Shown here: one piece after another, positions 52,999 through 63,554 of the stretch | Layout of the letters: every line of letters starts with the position of its first letter | Position numbering within the stretch: position 1 is the first letter of the stretch | NCBI GenBank assembly: GCA_963743275.1 | Contig: CAVUPB010000002.1 | Span: 186,001-250,000 of the forward strand | Source: JALYLC01 sp963743275 | Lineage (GTDB): Bacteria > Actinomycetota > Thermoleophilia > Gaiellales > JALYLC01 | DNA length: 64,000 bases | Direction of reading: 5' to 3' | The notes under the pieces: generated by a model | Seen by the model: only the letters and a program-made list of their open reading frames with translations | Database searches by the model: none | Told to the model about the DNA's origin: nothing | Translations under genes and position numbers: made by a program

Positions 52999-54312
52999 CT
53001 ACGGGTCTGCGTCGTCGAGCAGCCGCAGGATGCCGGCGACGGGGACGTGCACCCAGGTGGGGCGGTTGTCGAGCTCGTAGCGCAGCTCGTAGAGCGCCTT
53101 CTCGAGCTCGCAGGCTGCGAGCAGCCGCGCGCGGTCGCCCGTGCCGGCCGGCAGCAGCGACAGATCGACGCCGGCGTGGTAGCCGTCGAGGAATGCCGCG
53201 CGCGCGGCGCGCTCCCACGCCGCGGTACCGGTCGCGCCGCCGCTGCGCAGCGTCTCGGCGGCGTACGCGAACGAGCGCAGCATGCCCGCGACGTCGCGCA
53301 GCGGCGTGCTCTTGCGGCGGCGCTCCGCGAGCGGCCGCGCAGGCTCGCCCTCGAAGTCGAGCACGAGCCAGTCGCCGCCGGCCCACAGCACCTGGCCGAG
53401 GTGGTAGTCGCCGTGCTGGCGGATCGCGTGGCCGCCGGCAGCGAGGTGGAAGAGGTCGCGCAGCCGCGCGCAGACGTCGTCGGCGCGCGAGCGCACCTGC
53501 TCGGCCGCCCCGCCGGGCGCGAGGGCGCCGAGCGCGGCGCGCGCCTCGGACTGGGCGATCGCGCTCGCGCGCAGGAGCTCCGCGGCGCCGAGCGGCTCCG
53601 GGCGGAAGGCCGGATCGCCCGCCTCGGAGGCGAGGGCGGTGTGCATGCGCGCCGTGACCCCGCCCAGACGCTGGAGCAGCGAGAGGAACGGGGCGGGATC
53701 GGCGAACGACTCCAGCGCGAATGCCCAGCCGTCGCGCGCGCCCGGGACGAACTCCTGCAGGATGCCGAGCGTCGCCGCGATCGGGGTGCCCGCGTAGCGG
53801 TACCAGCCGAGCAGGCGCGGCGCGTGCTCGAAGCCGTGGGCGGCGAGGAAGCGCAGCAGCTCGAGCTCGACGCTCTCGCCGGCCTCGAGGCGACGGTAGG
53901 CCTTGAGGATCGCGCGCTCGCCGAACACCACCGAGCTGTTCGACTGCTCGCCGCCGGCCGCGCGCAGCGGCTCGAGCGCCGAGTCCTCGGGCAGCGGCGC
54001 CGAGAGCTCGAACTCGACCTGCCCCTGGCTCGTGGCGAGCGGCTGCGAGCGGCGCAGTGCGGCGAGCAGCGCGCGCCCGAGCGCCGGGTCGGCGAGCGAC
54101 AGCTCGAGCCGCCCCGAGTCCTCGTCGACCCGGTAGGGCACCTGGTAGAGATCGCGCCCGCCGCCGCTGAGCTCGGCGGCGAAGAGCGCGAACACGCAGC
54201 TCTCCGAGAGCAGACCGGTGTCGACGACCCGGCCGCCGGTGAGCGCACGCGACTTCGACGCGAACCAGCGCTGCCCGCCGACGAGCCGCAGCAGCGCGTC
54301 CTCGGCGGTCAC
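52999..54312 (-). CDS. mak: maltokinase
   Basis: 437 residues, aminoglycoside-phosphotransferase fold with the N-terminal cap of Mak/Pep2. EQSNSSVVFGERAILKAYRRLEAG is the nucleotide-binding part. The Brenner motif is QHGDYHLGQVL, with catalytic Asp at about 302 and metal-binding Gln at about 307, then LDFEGEP and LRDVAGMLRSFAYA. It phosphorylates maltose to maltose-1-phosphate for GlgE. GTG start overlaps the glgE stop (GTGA), so the two are co-translated. Confidence 0.9.
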   Translation of the reverse strand: MTAEDALLRLVGGQRWFASKSRALTGGRVVDTGLLSESCVFALFAAELSGGGRDLYQVPYRVDEDSGRLELSLADPALGRALLAALRRSQPLATSQGQVEFELSAPLPEDSALEPLRAAGGEQSNSSVVFGERAILKAYRRLEAGESVELELLRFLAAHGFEHAPRLLGWYRYAGTPIAATLGILQEFVPGARDGWAFALESFADPAPFLSLLQRLGGVTARMHTALASEAGDPAFRPEPLGAAELLRASAIAQSEARAALGALAPGGAAEQVRSRADDVCARLRDLFHLAAGGHAIRQHGDYHLGQVLWAGGDWLVLDFEGEPARPLAERRRKSTPLRDVAGMLRSFAYAAETLRSGGATGTAAWERAARAAFLDGYHAGVDLSLLPAGTGDRARLLAACELEKALYELRYELDNRPTWVHVPVAGILRLLDDADP

Positions 54313-56135
54313 AGCTCGACGTGCAGCAGGTGGGCCTGCTGCAGGCCCGGCTCGAGACGCACGTAGTTGCGCCCGACGCGCCAGGTGAAGGCGGCGTCGC
54401 CGAGCAGGTCGGAGACGTCGAAGGCGGCCGGGAACCCGAGCTCGGGCGGGATCACGACGACGCCCTCGTGCGGGAGCGCGGGGTCGAGATTGACGCACGC
54501 GATCACGGCGTTGTCGCCGCTGCGCTTGACGTACGCGATCAGGTGCTCGTTCGCGGTCTCGAGGAACGTCACGTTGTCGATGCGCCGGAGTGCCGGGTTG
54601 GCGCGCCGCACGGCGTTGAGGCGGCCGATCAGGGGGAGCAGCGGCCCGTCCAGCGACCGCTTCTTGATCTCGTACTTCTCGGAGTCGAGGTACTCCTCGC
54701 TCGACTCCGTCAGCGGCACGTTCTCGCAGCGCTCGAAGCCCGAGTAGATGCCGTAGGCGGGGGAGAGCGTCGCCGCGAGCACGAGGCGCGCCTCGAAGGC
54801 GGGTCTGCCTCCGTTCGCGAGGTAGGCGTGGAGGATGTCGGGCGTGTTCGCGAAGAAGTTCGGGCGGAAGAACTGCGGCAGCTCGGAGCGGGTGAGCTGG
54901 GTCAGGTACTCGGTCAGCTCGGCCTTCGTGGTGCGCCACGTGAAATACGTGTAGGACTGGCTGAAGCCGGCCTTCGCGAGCATCGCCATCATCGCCGGGC
55001 GCGTGAACGCCTCGGCCAGGAACACGACCTCCGGGTGCGCCTTCTGCACCTCGGCGATGAGCCACTCCCAGAACGGGATCGGCTTCGTGTGCGGGTTGTC
55101 GACGCGGAAGACCGTCACTCCGCGCGCGACCCAATGCTCGATGACGCCGTGCAGCGCCGCCCAGAGCGCCCGCCAGTCGGCGGTGTCGAAGTTGACGTTG
55201 TAGATGTCCTGGTAGCGCTTGGGCGGGTTCTCGGCGTACTTGAGCGTGCCGTCGGGACGGCGGTGGAACCAGTCGGGGTGCTCGCGCAGCCAGGGGTGGT
55301 CGGGCGAGCACTGGATGGCGAAGTCGAGCGCGATCGCGATGCCGAGCTCGGCCGCGCGCGCCGTCATGCTCGCGAACTCCGCCTCGCCGCCGAGGTCGGG
55401 GTGCAGCGCGGTGTGGCCGCCTGCCTCGCTCCCGATCGCCCACGGGCTTCCGGGGTCGGCACGGCGCGCCTTCGGCGCGTTGTTGCGCCCCTTGCGGTGC
55501 GTGCGCCCGATCGGGTGCACGGGCGGCAGGTAGAGCACGTCGAAGCCGAGCTCCGCGAGCTCGGGCAGCACCTTCTCGACGCCGGCGAAGCCGCCCCACG
55601 AGCGCGGGAAGAGCTCGTACCAGGACCCGAACGTGGCGCGCTCGGGGTCGACCGTGATCTCGAGGACCTCGTCGGACACCGTCAGCTCCGAGCGGTCGCC
55701 GGCTGCTGCCGCGAGGCCCTGCTCGACCGTCAGCGAGGGGACGCCCAGCAGCGCCGCGCCCTCCGAGAGCTCGCTCGCGAGGTCGGCCTGGCCGCCGGCG
55801 ACCTTGCGCTCGAGCTCGTGCTGCCACGAGGCCACGCGGTCGACCCAGGCGACGACGCCGAACTGCCAGCGCCCGAGCGCGTCGACGGTGAACGAGCCGT
55901 GCCAGCGGTCGGGGTCGTCCCGGATCGCCGTGAGCGGCGCCTCGCGCCAGCGGCGCGCGCCGGCGGGGCGGTGGCGGACGGCGCCGCCGAGCACCTCGTG
56001 CCCGTCGCGCACGAGCGTCGCCCACACGTCGACGCGCTCGCCGAGCGGACGCTTGACGGGGTAGCGGCCGCCGTCGACCTGCGGCCAGATGCGCTCGATC
56101 CGGATGCGCGCAGGCCTGCGCGCGGGCAGCGTCAT
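54309..56135 (-). CDS. glgE: alpha-1,4-glucan:maltose-1-phosphate maltosyltransferase
   Basis: 608 residues, GH13_3. RIRIERIWPQVDGGRYPVKR at the N-terminus, FGSWYELFPRSWGG, VLYLPPVHPIGRTHRKGRNN, FAIQCSPDHPWL, the nucleophile Asp in VFRVDNPHTKP and the acid/base Glu in VFLAEAFTRP, then MAMLAKAGFSQSYTYF. Transfers maltosyl units from maltose-1-phosphate to the non-reducing end of alpha-glucan. Slightly shorter than the usual 660-700 residues. Start ATG 56135; divergent from treS. Confidence 0.93.
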   Translation of the reverse strand: MTLPARRPARIRIERIWPQVDGGRYPVKRPLGERVDVWATLVRDGHEVLGGAVRHRPAGARRWREAPLTAIRDDPDRWHGSFTVDALGRWQFGVVAWVDRVASWQHELERKVAGGQADLASELSEGAALLGVPSLTVEQGLAAAAGDRSELTVSDEVLEITVDPERATFGSWYELFPRSWGGFAGVEKVLPELAELGFDVLYLPPVHPIGRTHRKGRNNAPKARRADPGSPWAIGSEAGGHTALHPDLGGEAEFASMTARAAELGIAIALDFAIQCSPDHPWLREHPDWFHRRPDGTLKYAENPPKRYQDIYNVNFDTADWRALWAALHGVIEHWVARGVTVFRVDNPHTKPIPFWEWLIAEVQKAHPEVVFLAEAFTRPAMMAMLAKAGFSQSYTYFTWRTTKAELTEYLTQLTRSELPQFFRPNFFANTPDILHAYLANGGRPAFEARLVLAATLSPAYGIYSGFERCENVPLTESSEEYLDSEKYEIKKRSLDGPLLPLIGRLNAVRRANPALRRIDNVTFLETANEHLIAYVKRSGDNAVIACVNLDPALPHEGVVVIPPELGFPAAFDVSDLLGDAAFTWRVGRNYVRLEPGLQQAHLLHVEL

Positions 56136-56280
56136 CGGGTACCGTCGGCGGGCGGGTTCGGCGTCACCCCCGCAGAGTACGCCGCGCACCTGCTGCCGAA
56201 ACCTTGTTTGGAGAGCTGGAGGTAGGGGGGAGAACGGTCTGCGCCCGGGTCGCCCGGGAGGAGGACACGAGGGGAATGCC

Positions 56281-56333
56281 ATGGCCGGAGTGACGTTCGA
56301 TGGGGCGCTGCACATGCTCGTCGGCTCCGTCAG

Positions 56334-56337
<4 letters not shown>
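56281..56337 (+). CDS. possible 18-residue leader peptide upstream of treS
   Basis: MAGVTFDGALHMLVGSVR, with GAGGGG 6-7 bases before its ATG, ending in a TGA that overlaps the treS ATG (ATGA). treS itself has no ribosome site of its own, so translation may be coupled through this small frame. Purely a sequence-based proposal. Confidence 0.35.
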
Positions 56338-58017
<1,680 letters not shown>

Positions 58018-58025
<8 letters not shown>

Positions 58026-59412
58026 CCTCACGCGCCTGCCCGAGGCCGAGCTGAGCGCGTTCGTGGCGCGGCAGCCGTGGTTCCGCGCGCACCGTCGCGA
58101 GGGCGCCGCCGCGCGCGTGCTCGAGGCCACCTACGTGCACACGGTCGCGCCGCTGCTCGCGATCGCGCTCGTCGAGGTCGCCACGGAGCGCCGGCTGAAC
58201 GAGATCTACCAGCTGCCGATCGGCCTCCGCCCGGAGGGCGAGCACGGGGGCGGCGACGCGATCGCGACGCTCGACGGCTGGACCGCCTACGACGCCCTCG
58301 GCGACCCCGAGCTGGTGGGGGCGCTGATCGATCTCGTGCGCGACGCGGTCGGCGTCGCGACGGACGTCTCGGCCATCGACTTCGATCCCGAGCGCGGGCC
58401 GGACTCGGTTCCCGTGCCGCACTCGGGCTCGCTGCGCGCGATCGGCGAGGGCCACACCAACAGCTCGGTCGTGATCGGCGAGGAGCTCGTGCTCAAGGTC
58501 TACCGGCTGCTCGCCGCGGGCGACGACCCGGAGGTCGAGCTGCTGCGATTCCTCAACGAGCACGGCTTCGAGAACGCGCCCACGCTGCTCGGCTCGTACG
58601 AGCATTCCGGCCGCCTGATCGACTCGACGCTCGGGATCGTGACCGGCTTCGTGCCGGCGGAGTGCGACGGCTGGACGTTCGCGCTCTCGTCGCTGGCGGA
58701 CGACCCGGCCCGCTTCCTCGACCGGCTCGAGCGCCTCGGCGAGGTCGTCGGCTGGATGCACGTCGTGCTCGCATCCGACGCCGGCGATCCGGCCTTCGCC
58801 CCCGAGGAGCCGAGCGCCGAGTCGCTCGCGCTCGTGGCCGCGACCCTCGACGAGGAGATCGAGACGCTCTTCGCCCACCTGCCCGAGAGCGAGGTGCTGG
58901 CGCCCATCGCCGGCCGCGGCGAGGAGATCCGCGAGCGCCTGCGGGTGCTCTCGCGCTCGACGAGCCGCGGCCGCGTGATCCGCCATCACGGCAACCTCCA
59001 CCTCGGCGACCTGCTCTGGACCGGCTCCGACTGGATCGTGCTCGACTTCGAGGGCCCGCCCGACCGCAGCATCGCCGAGCGCCGCCGCAAGCGCTCGCCG
59101 CTGCGCGACGTGGCCGGCATGCTGCGCTCGTTCGCGTACGCCGCGTCCGCGGTCGAGCTCACGGGCGGGGCGCCGCCGCCGCCCGCGTGGGAGGAGCGCG
59201 CGCGCCGCAACTTCCTCGCGGGCTACTTCTCCGTGGCCGAGACGGGCGGCTTCGTGCCGGGCGGCGCGGCGGGGGCGGAGCAGCTGCTGCAGATCTTCGA
59301 GCTCGAGAAGGCGGTCATGGAGCTGCGCCACGAGCTCGAGCTGCGGCCCGAATGGGTGCCGATCCCGGTCGCCGCGATCGAGCGCCTGCTGGCGGAGCCC
59401 TTCGCGGAGTAG
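58018..59412 (+). CDS. maltokinase-like protein with altered catalytic motif
   Basis: 464 residues, paralogous to the maltokinase at 52999-54312: GHTNSSVVIGEELVLKVYRLLAAG, TLGIVTGFVPAECDGW, LDFEGPPDRSIAERRRKRSPLRDVAGMLRSFAYA. The Brenner motif reads HHGNLHLGDLL: Asn at about 326 where the catalytic Asp should be, and Asp at about 331 where Gln/Asn normally binds metal. Activity is therefore uncertain. It overlaps treS and precedes glgC by 9 bp, so it belongs to the glycogen operon. Confidence 0.8.
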
Positions 59413-59421
59413 TGTTGGCAC

Positions 59422-60660
59422 GTGCCCGTGCCGAGCGTCTTCGGGATCGTGCTCGCCGGAGGCGAGGGCAAGCGCCTGCTGCCGCTCACGCTCGACCGCG
59501 CGAAGCCGGCCGTGCCGTTCGGCGGGAACTACCGCCTCGTCGACTTCGCGCTCTCGAATCTCGTCAACGCGGGCTTTCGCAAGATCTGCGTGCTGACGCA
59601 GTACAAGAGCCACAGCCTCGACCGCCACGTCACGACGACGTGGCGGCTGTCGCCGCTGCTCGGCAACTACGTCACGCCCGTGCCGGCGCAGCAGCGCCGC
59701 GGGCCGCACTGGTTCGCCGGCTCGGCGGATGCGATCTACCAGAGCCTCAACCTCATCTACGACGAGCGCCCCGACTACGTGTGCGTGTTCGGCGCCGACC
59801 ACATCTACCGCATGGATCCCGACCAGATGGTCGGCCAGCACATCGCCACCGGGGCCGCGGTCACCGTCGCCGCGCTGCCGGTGCCGCTGGCCGAGGCCAG
59901 CCGCTCGGGCGTGATCGAGCGCGCCGCGACGGGCGAGCGGATCGCCGCGTTCCGTGAGAAGCCGCAGGACGCGGTGGCCGATCCGGCGACGCCGGGACAG
60001 GTGCTCGCGTCGATGGGCAACTACGTCTTCTCGTGCGACGCGCTGATCGACGCGGTCACGCGCGACGCGCGCAACGACGCCTCGCGCCACGACCTCGGCG
60101 GCGACATCATCCCGATGCTCGTGGATCGCGGCGAGGCCTACGTCTACGACTTCACGCGCAACGAGGTGCCGGGCGACAACGACGTCGATCGCGGCTACTG
60201 GCGCGACGTCGGGACGCTCGACGCGTATCACGACGCGCACATGGACCTGACGTCGGTGACCCCGGCGTTCAGTCTCTACAACGCGGAGTGGCCCATCCTC
60301 AGCTGGCCCGACCCGCTGCCGCCGGCGAAGTTCGTGTTCGAGGAGGAGGGCCGCACGGGCGTCGCCGTCGACTCGCTCGTGTGCGCCGGCGTGATCGTCT
60401 CGGGCGGGAAGGTGCGGCGCTCGATCCTCTCGCCGGGCGTCCGCGTGCACTCGTACGCCGAGGTCGACTCCTCGGTGCTCCTGCACGGCGTCGACGTCGG
60501 CCGCAACGCCGTCGTGCGCAACGCGATCGTCGACAAGAACGTGCACATCGCCGAGGGCGCGCAGATCGGCGTCGACCCCGAGGCCGACCGCGAGCGCTTC
60601 ACGGTCTCGGCCGGCGGCATCGTCGTGATCGGCAAGAACGAACGGGTCGAGGCGCGCTGA
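59422..60660 (+). CDS. glgC: glucose-1-phosphate adenylyltransferase
   Basis: 412 residues. VLAGGEGKRLLPLTLDRAKPAVPFGGNYRLVDFALSN is the substrate/nucleotide site, with YKSHSL, FGADHIYRMDP, ASMGNYVF and YWRDVGTLDAY, then a left-handed beta-helix (VRRSILSPGVRVH). Makes ADP-glucose from ATP and glucose-1-phosphate. GTG start; a second GTG lies two codons later. Its TGA overlaps the start of glgM. Confidence 0.93.
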   Translation: MPVPSVFGIVLAGGEGKRLLPLTLDRAKPAVPFGGNYRLVDFALSNLVNAGFRKICVLTQYKSHSLDRHVTTTWRLSPLLGNYVTPVPAQQRRGPHWFAGSADAIYQSLNLIYDERPDYVCVFGADHIYRMDPDQMVGQHIATGAAVTVAALPVPLAEASRSGVIERAATGERIAAFREKPQDAVADPATPGQVLASMGNYVFSCDALIDAVTRDARNDASRHDLGGDIIPMLVDRGEAYVYDFTRNEVPGDNDVDRGYWRDVGTLDAYHDAHMDLTSVTPAFSLYNAEWPILSWPDPLPPAKFVFEEEGRTGVAVDSLVCAGVIVSGGKVRRSILSPGVRVHSYAEVDSSVLLHGVDVGRNAVVRNAIVDKNVHIAEGAQIGVDPEADRERFTVSAGGIVVIGKNERVEAR

Positions 60661-61871
60661 GAGTCGCTCTGCTCACGCGGGAGTACCCGCCCGAGGTCTA
60701 CGGCGGCGCGGGCGTGCACGTCGAGTACCTCGCGCGCGAGCTCGCCCGCCAGGTCGAGCTCACGGTGCACTGCTGGGGCGCCGAGCGCGTATCCCCCGCG
60801 GGAGGACCGGCGGTGCGCGCCTACCGGCCGTGGGAGGCGCTCGCGGGGCCCGGGGCGCACGCGGCCGCGCTCGAGGCGGTCTCGATCGACCTCGCCATGG
60901 CGGCGGGCGCCGAGGGCGCCGCGGTCGTGCACAGCCACACCTGGTACGCGAACCTCGCCGGCCACCTCGCGAAGCTGCTGTACGGCATTCCGCACGTCGC
61001 GACGGTGCACAGCCTCGAGCCGATGCGCCCGTGGAAGCAGGAGCAACTCGGGGGCGGCTACGCCGTCTCGAGCTTCTGCGAGCGCACCGCGCTGGAGGCG
61101 GCGGACGCGATCGTCGCCGTCTCGCGCGAGCAGGCGCACGACGTCCTCGCCTGCTATCCGGCCGTCGATCCCGCCCGCGTCCACGTCATCACGAACGGCA
61201 TCGACACGGAGCGCTACCGGCCCGATCGCGGCAGCGAGGCGCTCCTGCGGCACGGTGTCGACCCGGCGCGGCCGCTCGTCGTGTTCGTGGGCCGGATCAC
61301 CCGCCAGAAGGGCGTCACCTACGCCCTCGACGCGGCGCTGCAGTTCGATCCCCGCGCGCAGTTCGTGCTCTGCGCCGGCGCGCCCGACACGCCCGAGATC
61401 GCAGCGGAGATCGAGGCCAAGGTCGCGCGCGTGCGCGCCGCCGGCGGCGACATCGTGTGGATCGCGAACATGCTCCCGCGCGACGACGTGGTGCAGATCC
61501 TCAGCCACGCGACCGTCTTCCTGTGCCCGTCGATCTACGAGCCGCTCGGCATCGTCAACCTCGAGGCGATGGCGTGCGAGACGGCGGTCGTCGCGACGCA
61601 CACCGGCGGTATCCCCGAGGTCGTCGAGGACGGCGAGACGGGGCTGCTCGTGCCGTTCGAGCCGCGCGGCGACGGCACGCGCGACCCCGTCGACCCCGAG
61701 CGCTTCGCCCGCGACATCGCCGAGCGCGTGAACGCCCTGATCGCCGACCCGGCGCGGGCGCAGCGCATGGGGGAGGCGGGGCGCCGGCGCGCGATCGAGC
61801 ACTTCGCGTGGCCGGCGATCGCAAGCGAGACGGCCGCGCTCTACCGGCAGCTCGTGGAGCGCGCGCGCTGA
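60657..61871 (+). CDS. glgM: GlgM-type glycogen synthase/maltose-1-phosphate synthase, apparent CTG start
   Basis: 404 residues, GT4. From memory it aligns to mycobacterial GlgM from its first residues: RVALLTREYPPEVYGGAGVHV, HSHTWYANLAGHLA, HSLEPMRPWKQEQLGGGY, NGIDTERY, FVGRITRQKGV and the EX7E motif in YEPLGIVNLEAMACETAV. It uses ADP-glucose and glucose-1-phosphate to form maltose-1-phosphate for GlgE. No ATG, GTG or TTG lies at the right place; CTG at 60657, overlapping the glgC stop as CTGA, aligns with the initiator Met of homologues. Confidence 0.9.
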   Translation: MRVALLTREYPPEVYGGAGVHVEYLARELARQVELTVHCWGAERVSPAGGPAVRAYRPWEALAGPGAHAAALEAVSIDLAMAAGAEGAAVVHSHTWYANLAGHLAKLLYGIPHVATVHSLEPMRPWKQEQLGGGYAVSSFCERTALEAADAIVAVSREQAHDVLACYPAVDPARVHVITNGIDTERYRPDRGSEALLRHGVDPARPLVVFVGRITRQKGVTYALDAALQFDPRAQFVLCAGAPDTPEIAAEIEAKVARVRAAGGDIVWIANMLPRDDVVQILSHATVFLCPSIYEPLGIVNLEAMACETAVVATHTGGIPEVVEDGETGLLVPFEPRGDGTRDPVDPERFARDIAERVNALIADPARAQRMGEAGRRRAIEHFAWPAIASETAALYRQLVERAR

Positions 61872-62617
61872 TCGCGTGGCGCTCGCCGGCGGAGCTGCTC
61901 GAGCACGGCTTCGGGCGCTCGCGGCTCGTGCTGATGAACGAGGCGCACAGCGGCCTCGCGCGCTGCGTGCGGACGCGGGAGGTGGGGCGGGCGCTCCTGC
62001 CGGTGGCGCATGCGCTCGGCGTCCGCGACCTGGCGATGGAGGCGCTCTGGCCTGCCGTGACCGCGAGCGCGAATGCGAACCGCCGTCTCGACGGCGATCT
62101 GTGGGGCTACCTCGGGCAGCCGGAGATGGGGGCGCTCGTGAACGCGGCGCTCGGCCTCGGATGGACGCTGCACGCCTACGAGGCCGACGTCGAGGTCATG
62201 CGGCAGCGAGCCGGCCCGGAGACGCCGGCCGACGTCAACTGGCGAGAGGATCAGCAGGCCCGCAACCTCGGAGCCGTTCTCGGCAGGCTTGCGCGCAGCG
62301 AGAACGTGCTCGCGTGGTGCGGCAACGGGCACCTCGGCCGCCGCGTCCTCGAGCGATCCGAGGGCGAGCCCGCGTGGACGCCGATGGGAAGCCTCGTCGC
62401 CGGCTACTGCGGCGTCGAGCCCTTCGCGATCGACCAGACGGCGACCGTCGCCTTCGAAGGGCGCGACCTCGGCTGGCTCGATGCGTACGCCGAGGCCCTG
62501 CTGGCCCGGGGCGGAACCGCCGGCGTCCTCGCCGAGGACATCCCGGCGGAGGTCGCATGGCGCAAGGGCCACGCCGACGCCTACGTGCTCTCGCTCGACA
62601 ACGCCCTCGTCGAGTAA
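61868..62617 (+). CDS. Tiki/ChaN/EreA-superfamily-like protein of unknown function
   Basis: 249 residues from a CTG at 61868 that overlaps the glgM stop (CTGA); GTG at 61928 is the first ordinary start but cuts into the first strand. RLVLMNEAHSGLARCVRTREV has the Glu-x-x-His-like motif of ChaN/erythromycin-esterase folds, then LAMEALWPA with a second Glu, VLAWCGNGHLG with a late His, and WRKGHADAYVLSLDN. Domain call is tentative. Last gene of the glycogen operon. Confidence 0.55.
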   Translation: MIAWRSPAELLEHGFGRSRLVLMNEAHSGLARCVRTREVGRALLPVAHALGVRDLAMEALWPAVTASANANRRLDGDLWGYLGQPEMGALVNAALGLGWTLHAYEADVEVMRQRAGPETPADVNWREDQQARNLGAVLGRLARSENVLAWCGNGHLGRRVLERSEGEPAWTPMGSLVAGYCGVEPFAIDQTATVAFEGRDLGWLDAYAEALLARGGTAGVLAEDIPAEVAWRKGHADAYVLSLDNALVE

Positions 62618-62653
62618 CGGCCTGGTGGCGCTCGCCGCGAGTGCCACCTGACG

Positions 62654-62692
62654 GGACCGCAAAGTTGGGGTCAGACCCCAACTTTGCGGTCC
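62654..62692. repeat. 39-bp perfect palindrome, REP-like
   Basis: Two 19-base arms (GGACCGCAAAGTTGGGGTC and its exact reverse complement) around a single A. Shares GGGGTCAGACCC with the repeats at 47981 and 48180. Lies in the gap after the Tiki-like gene; it could also terminate that transcript, though no T tract follows. Confidence 0.8.
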
Positions 62693-62733
62693 GCGCCGAC
62701 GCGAGCGGGTTGGACAGGGCAGTTGCGGCTCGC

Positions 62734-62763
62734 TTGACACGTGACTAATTTGTCACGTATGGT
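62734..62763 (+). promoter_or_regulatory. promoter and operator of the ArsR-SRPBCC pair
   Basis: TTGACA at 62734-62739 and TATGGT at 62758-62763, 18 bp apart, form a near-consensus promoter. Between them lies the palindrome ACGTGAC-TAATTT-GTCACGT (62739-62758), well placed for repressor binding. Transcription would begin near 62769-62771, at the GTG of the ArsR gene, so the mRNA may be leaderless. Confidence 0.65.
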
Positions 62764-62770
62764 TGGCGTC

Positions 62771-63088
62771 GTGGACGATGGGCTTGTCTTCAAGGCGCTT
62801 GCCGACCCCACGCGCAGGCATCTGCTCGACGTGCTCTTCGAGCGGGACGGCCGCTCGCTCATCGAGCTCGAGCATGGGCTGGAGATGACGCGCTTCGGGG
62901 TCATGAAGCACCTCAAGGTGCTGGAGGAGGCGGGGCTCGTCGTCACGCGCCGGCGGGGCCGGGAGAAGCTGCACTACCTGAACCCGGTGCCGATCCGGCT
63001 GATCCACGACCGCTGGATCGACAAGTACACCGAGCGCCGCGTCTCGGCGCTCCTCGACTTCAAGACGCAACTGGAGGAGACGTCATGA
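62771..63088 (+). CDS. ArsR-family transcriptional regulator
   Basis: 105 residues from GTG at 62771, giving VDDGLVFKALADPTRRHLLDVL, the usual start of SRPBCC-linked ArsR proteins. Winged helix: LIELEHGLEMTRFGVMKHLKVLEEAGLVVTRRRGREKLHYLN. No metal-binding Cys pair is seen, so the signal is not an obvious metal. Upstream in-frame starts at 62741 and 62759 fall inside the promoter/operator. Overlaps the SRPBCC gene by ATGA. Confidence 0.88.
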   Translation: MDDGLVFKALADPTRRHLLDVLFERDGRSLIELEHGLEMTRFGVMKHLKVLEEAGLVVTRRRGREKLHYLNPVPIRLIHDRWIDKYTERRVSALLDFKTQLEETS

Positions 63089-63546
63089 CCACGACTACGG
63101 CCACCGCGCTCGTGAGCCAGGTCTACCAGCTGTTCATCAGGGCCACGCCCGAGGCGATCTGGGACGGGATCACGAAGCCGGAGTTCACCGTCAAGTACTT
63201 CCACGGCGGGCGCGTCGAGACGACCGGCGAGGCGGGGACGCCGATGCGCATGTTCGGGCCCGACGGCGCCACCTGGGGCGACGAGATCATCCAGGAGTCG
63301 GATCCGCCGCGGCGGCTCGTCGTCGGCTGGCGCTCGCTCTACAACGAGGAGATGGCGGCCGAGCCGGCCAGCCGCATCACCTGGGAGATCGAGCCGCGCG
63401 AGGGCGGCGTGTGCCTCGTGACGCTCGTGCACGACCAGCTCGAGTACTCCCCGAAGACCGCCGAGAACGTCTCGGGCGAGGGCTGGATGGGAGTCCTCAG
63501 CGGCCTCAAGACGGTGCTCGAGACCGGCCGGCCGATGGTCGGCTGA
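63085..63546 (+). CDS. SRPBCC/AHSA1-family protein
   Basis: 153 residues. VYQLFIRATPEAIWDGITKPEFTVKYFHGG opens the START-like fold; ITWEIEPREGGVCLVTLVHDQ and GWMGVLSGLKTVLETG are typical of the AHSA1 C-terminal half. A hydrophobic-cavity protein that binds an unknown ligand; such genes are often co-transcribed with ArsR regulators, as here. Confidence 0.88.
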   Translation: MTTTTATALVSQVYQLFIRATPEAIWDGITKPEFTVKYFHGGRVETTGEAGTPMRMFGPDGATWGDEIIQESDPPRRLVVGWRSLYNEEMAAEPASRITWEIEPREGGVCLVTLVHDQLEYSPKTAENVSGEGWMGVLSGLKTVLETGRPMVG

Positions 63547-63554
63547 CCGTCAGC
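63542..63554. terminator. tiny stop-codon palindrome between convergent genes
   Basis: GCTGAC-C-GTCAGC, with the stop codons of the SRPBCC and malQ genes in opposite arms. Too short to be confident of a function. Confidence 0.25.

Noticed and set aside
52999..56025. A 1008-residue frame containing the maltokinase
   Set aside because: Only the last 437 residues are protein-like; the rest is the shadow of glgE. The GTG overlapping the glgE stop is the real start.
62741..62770. Earlier in-frame starts of the ArsR gene (GTG 62741, ATG 62759)
   Set aside because: They fall within the palindrome and the -10 element; homologues begin at the later GTG.
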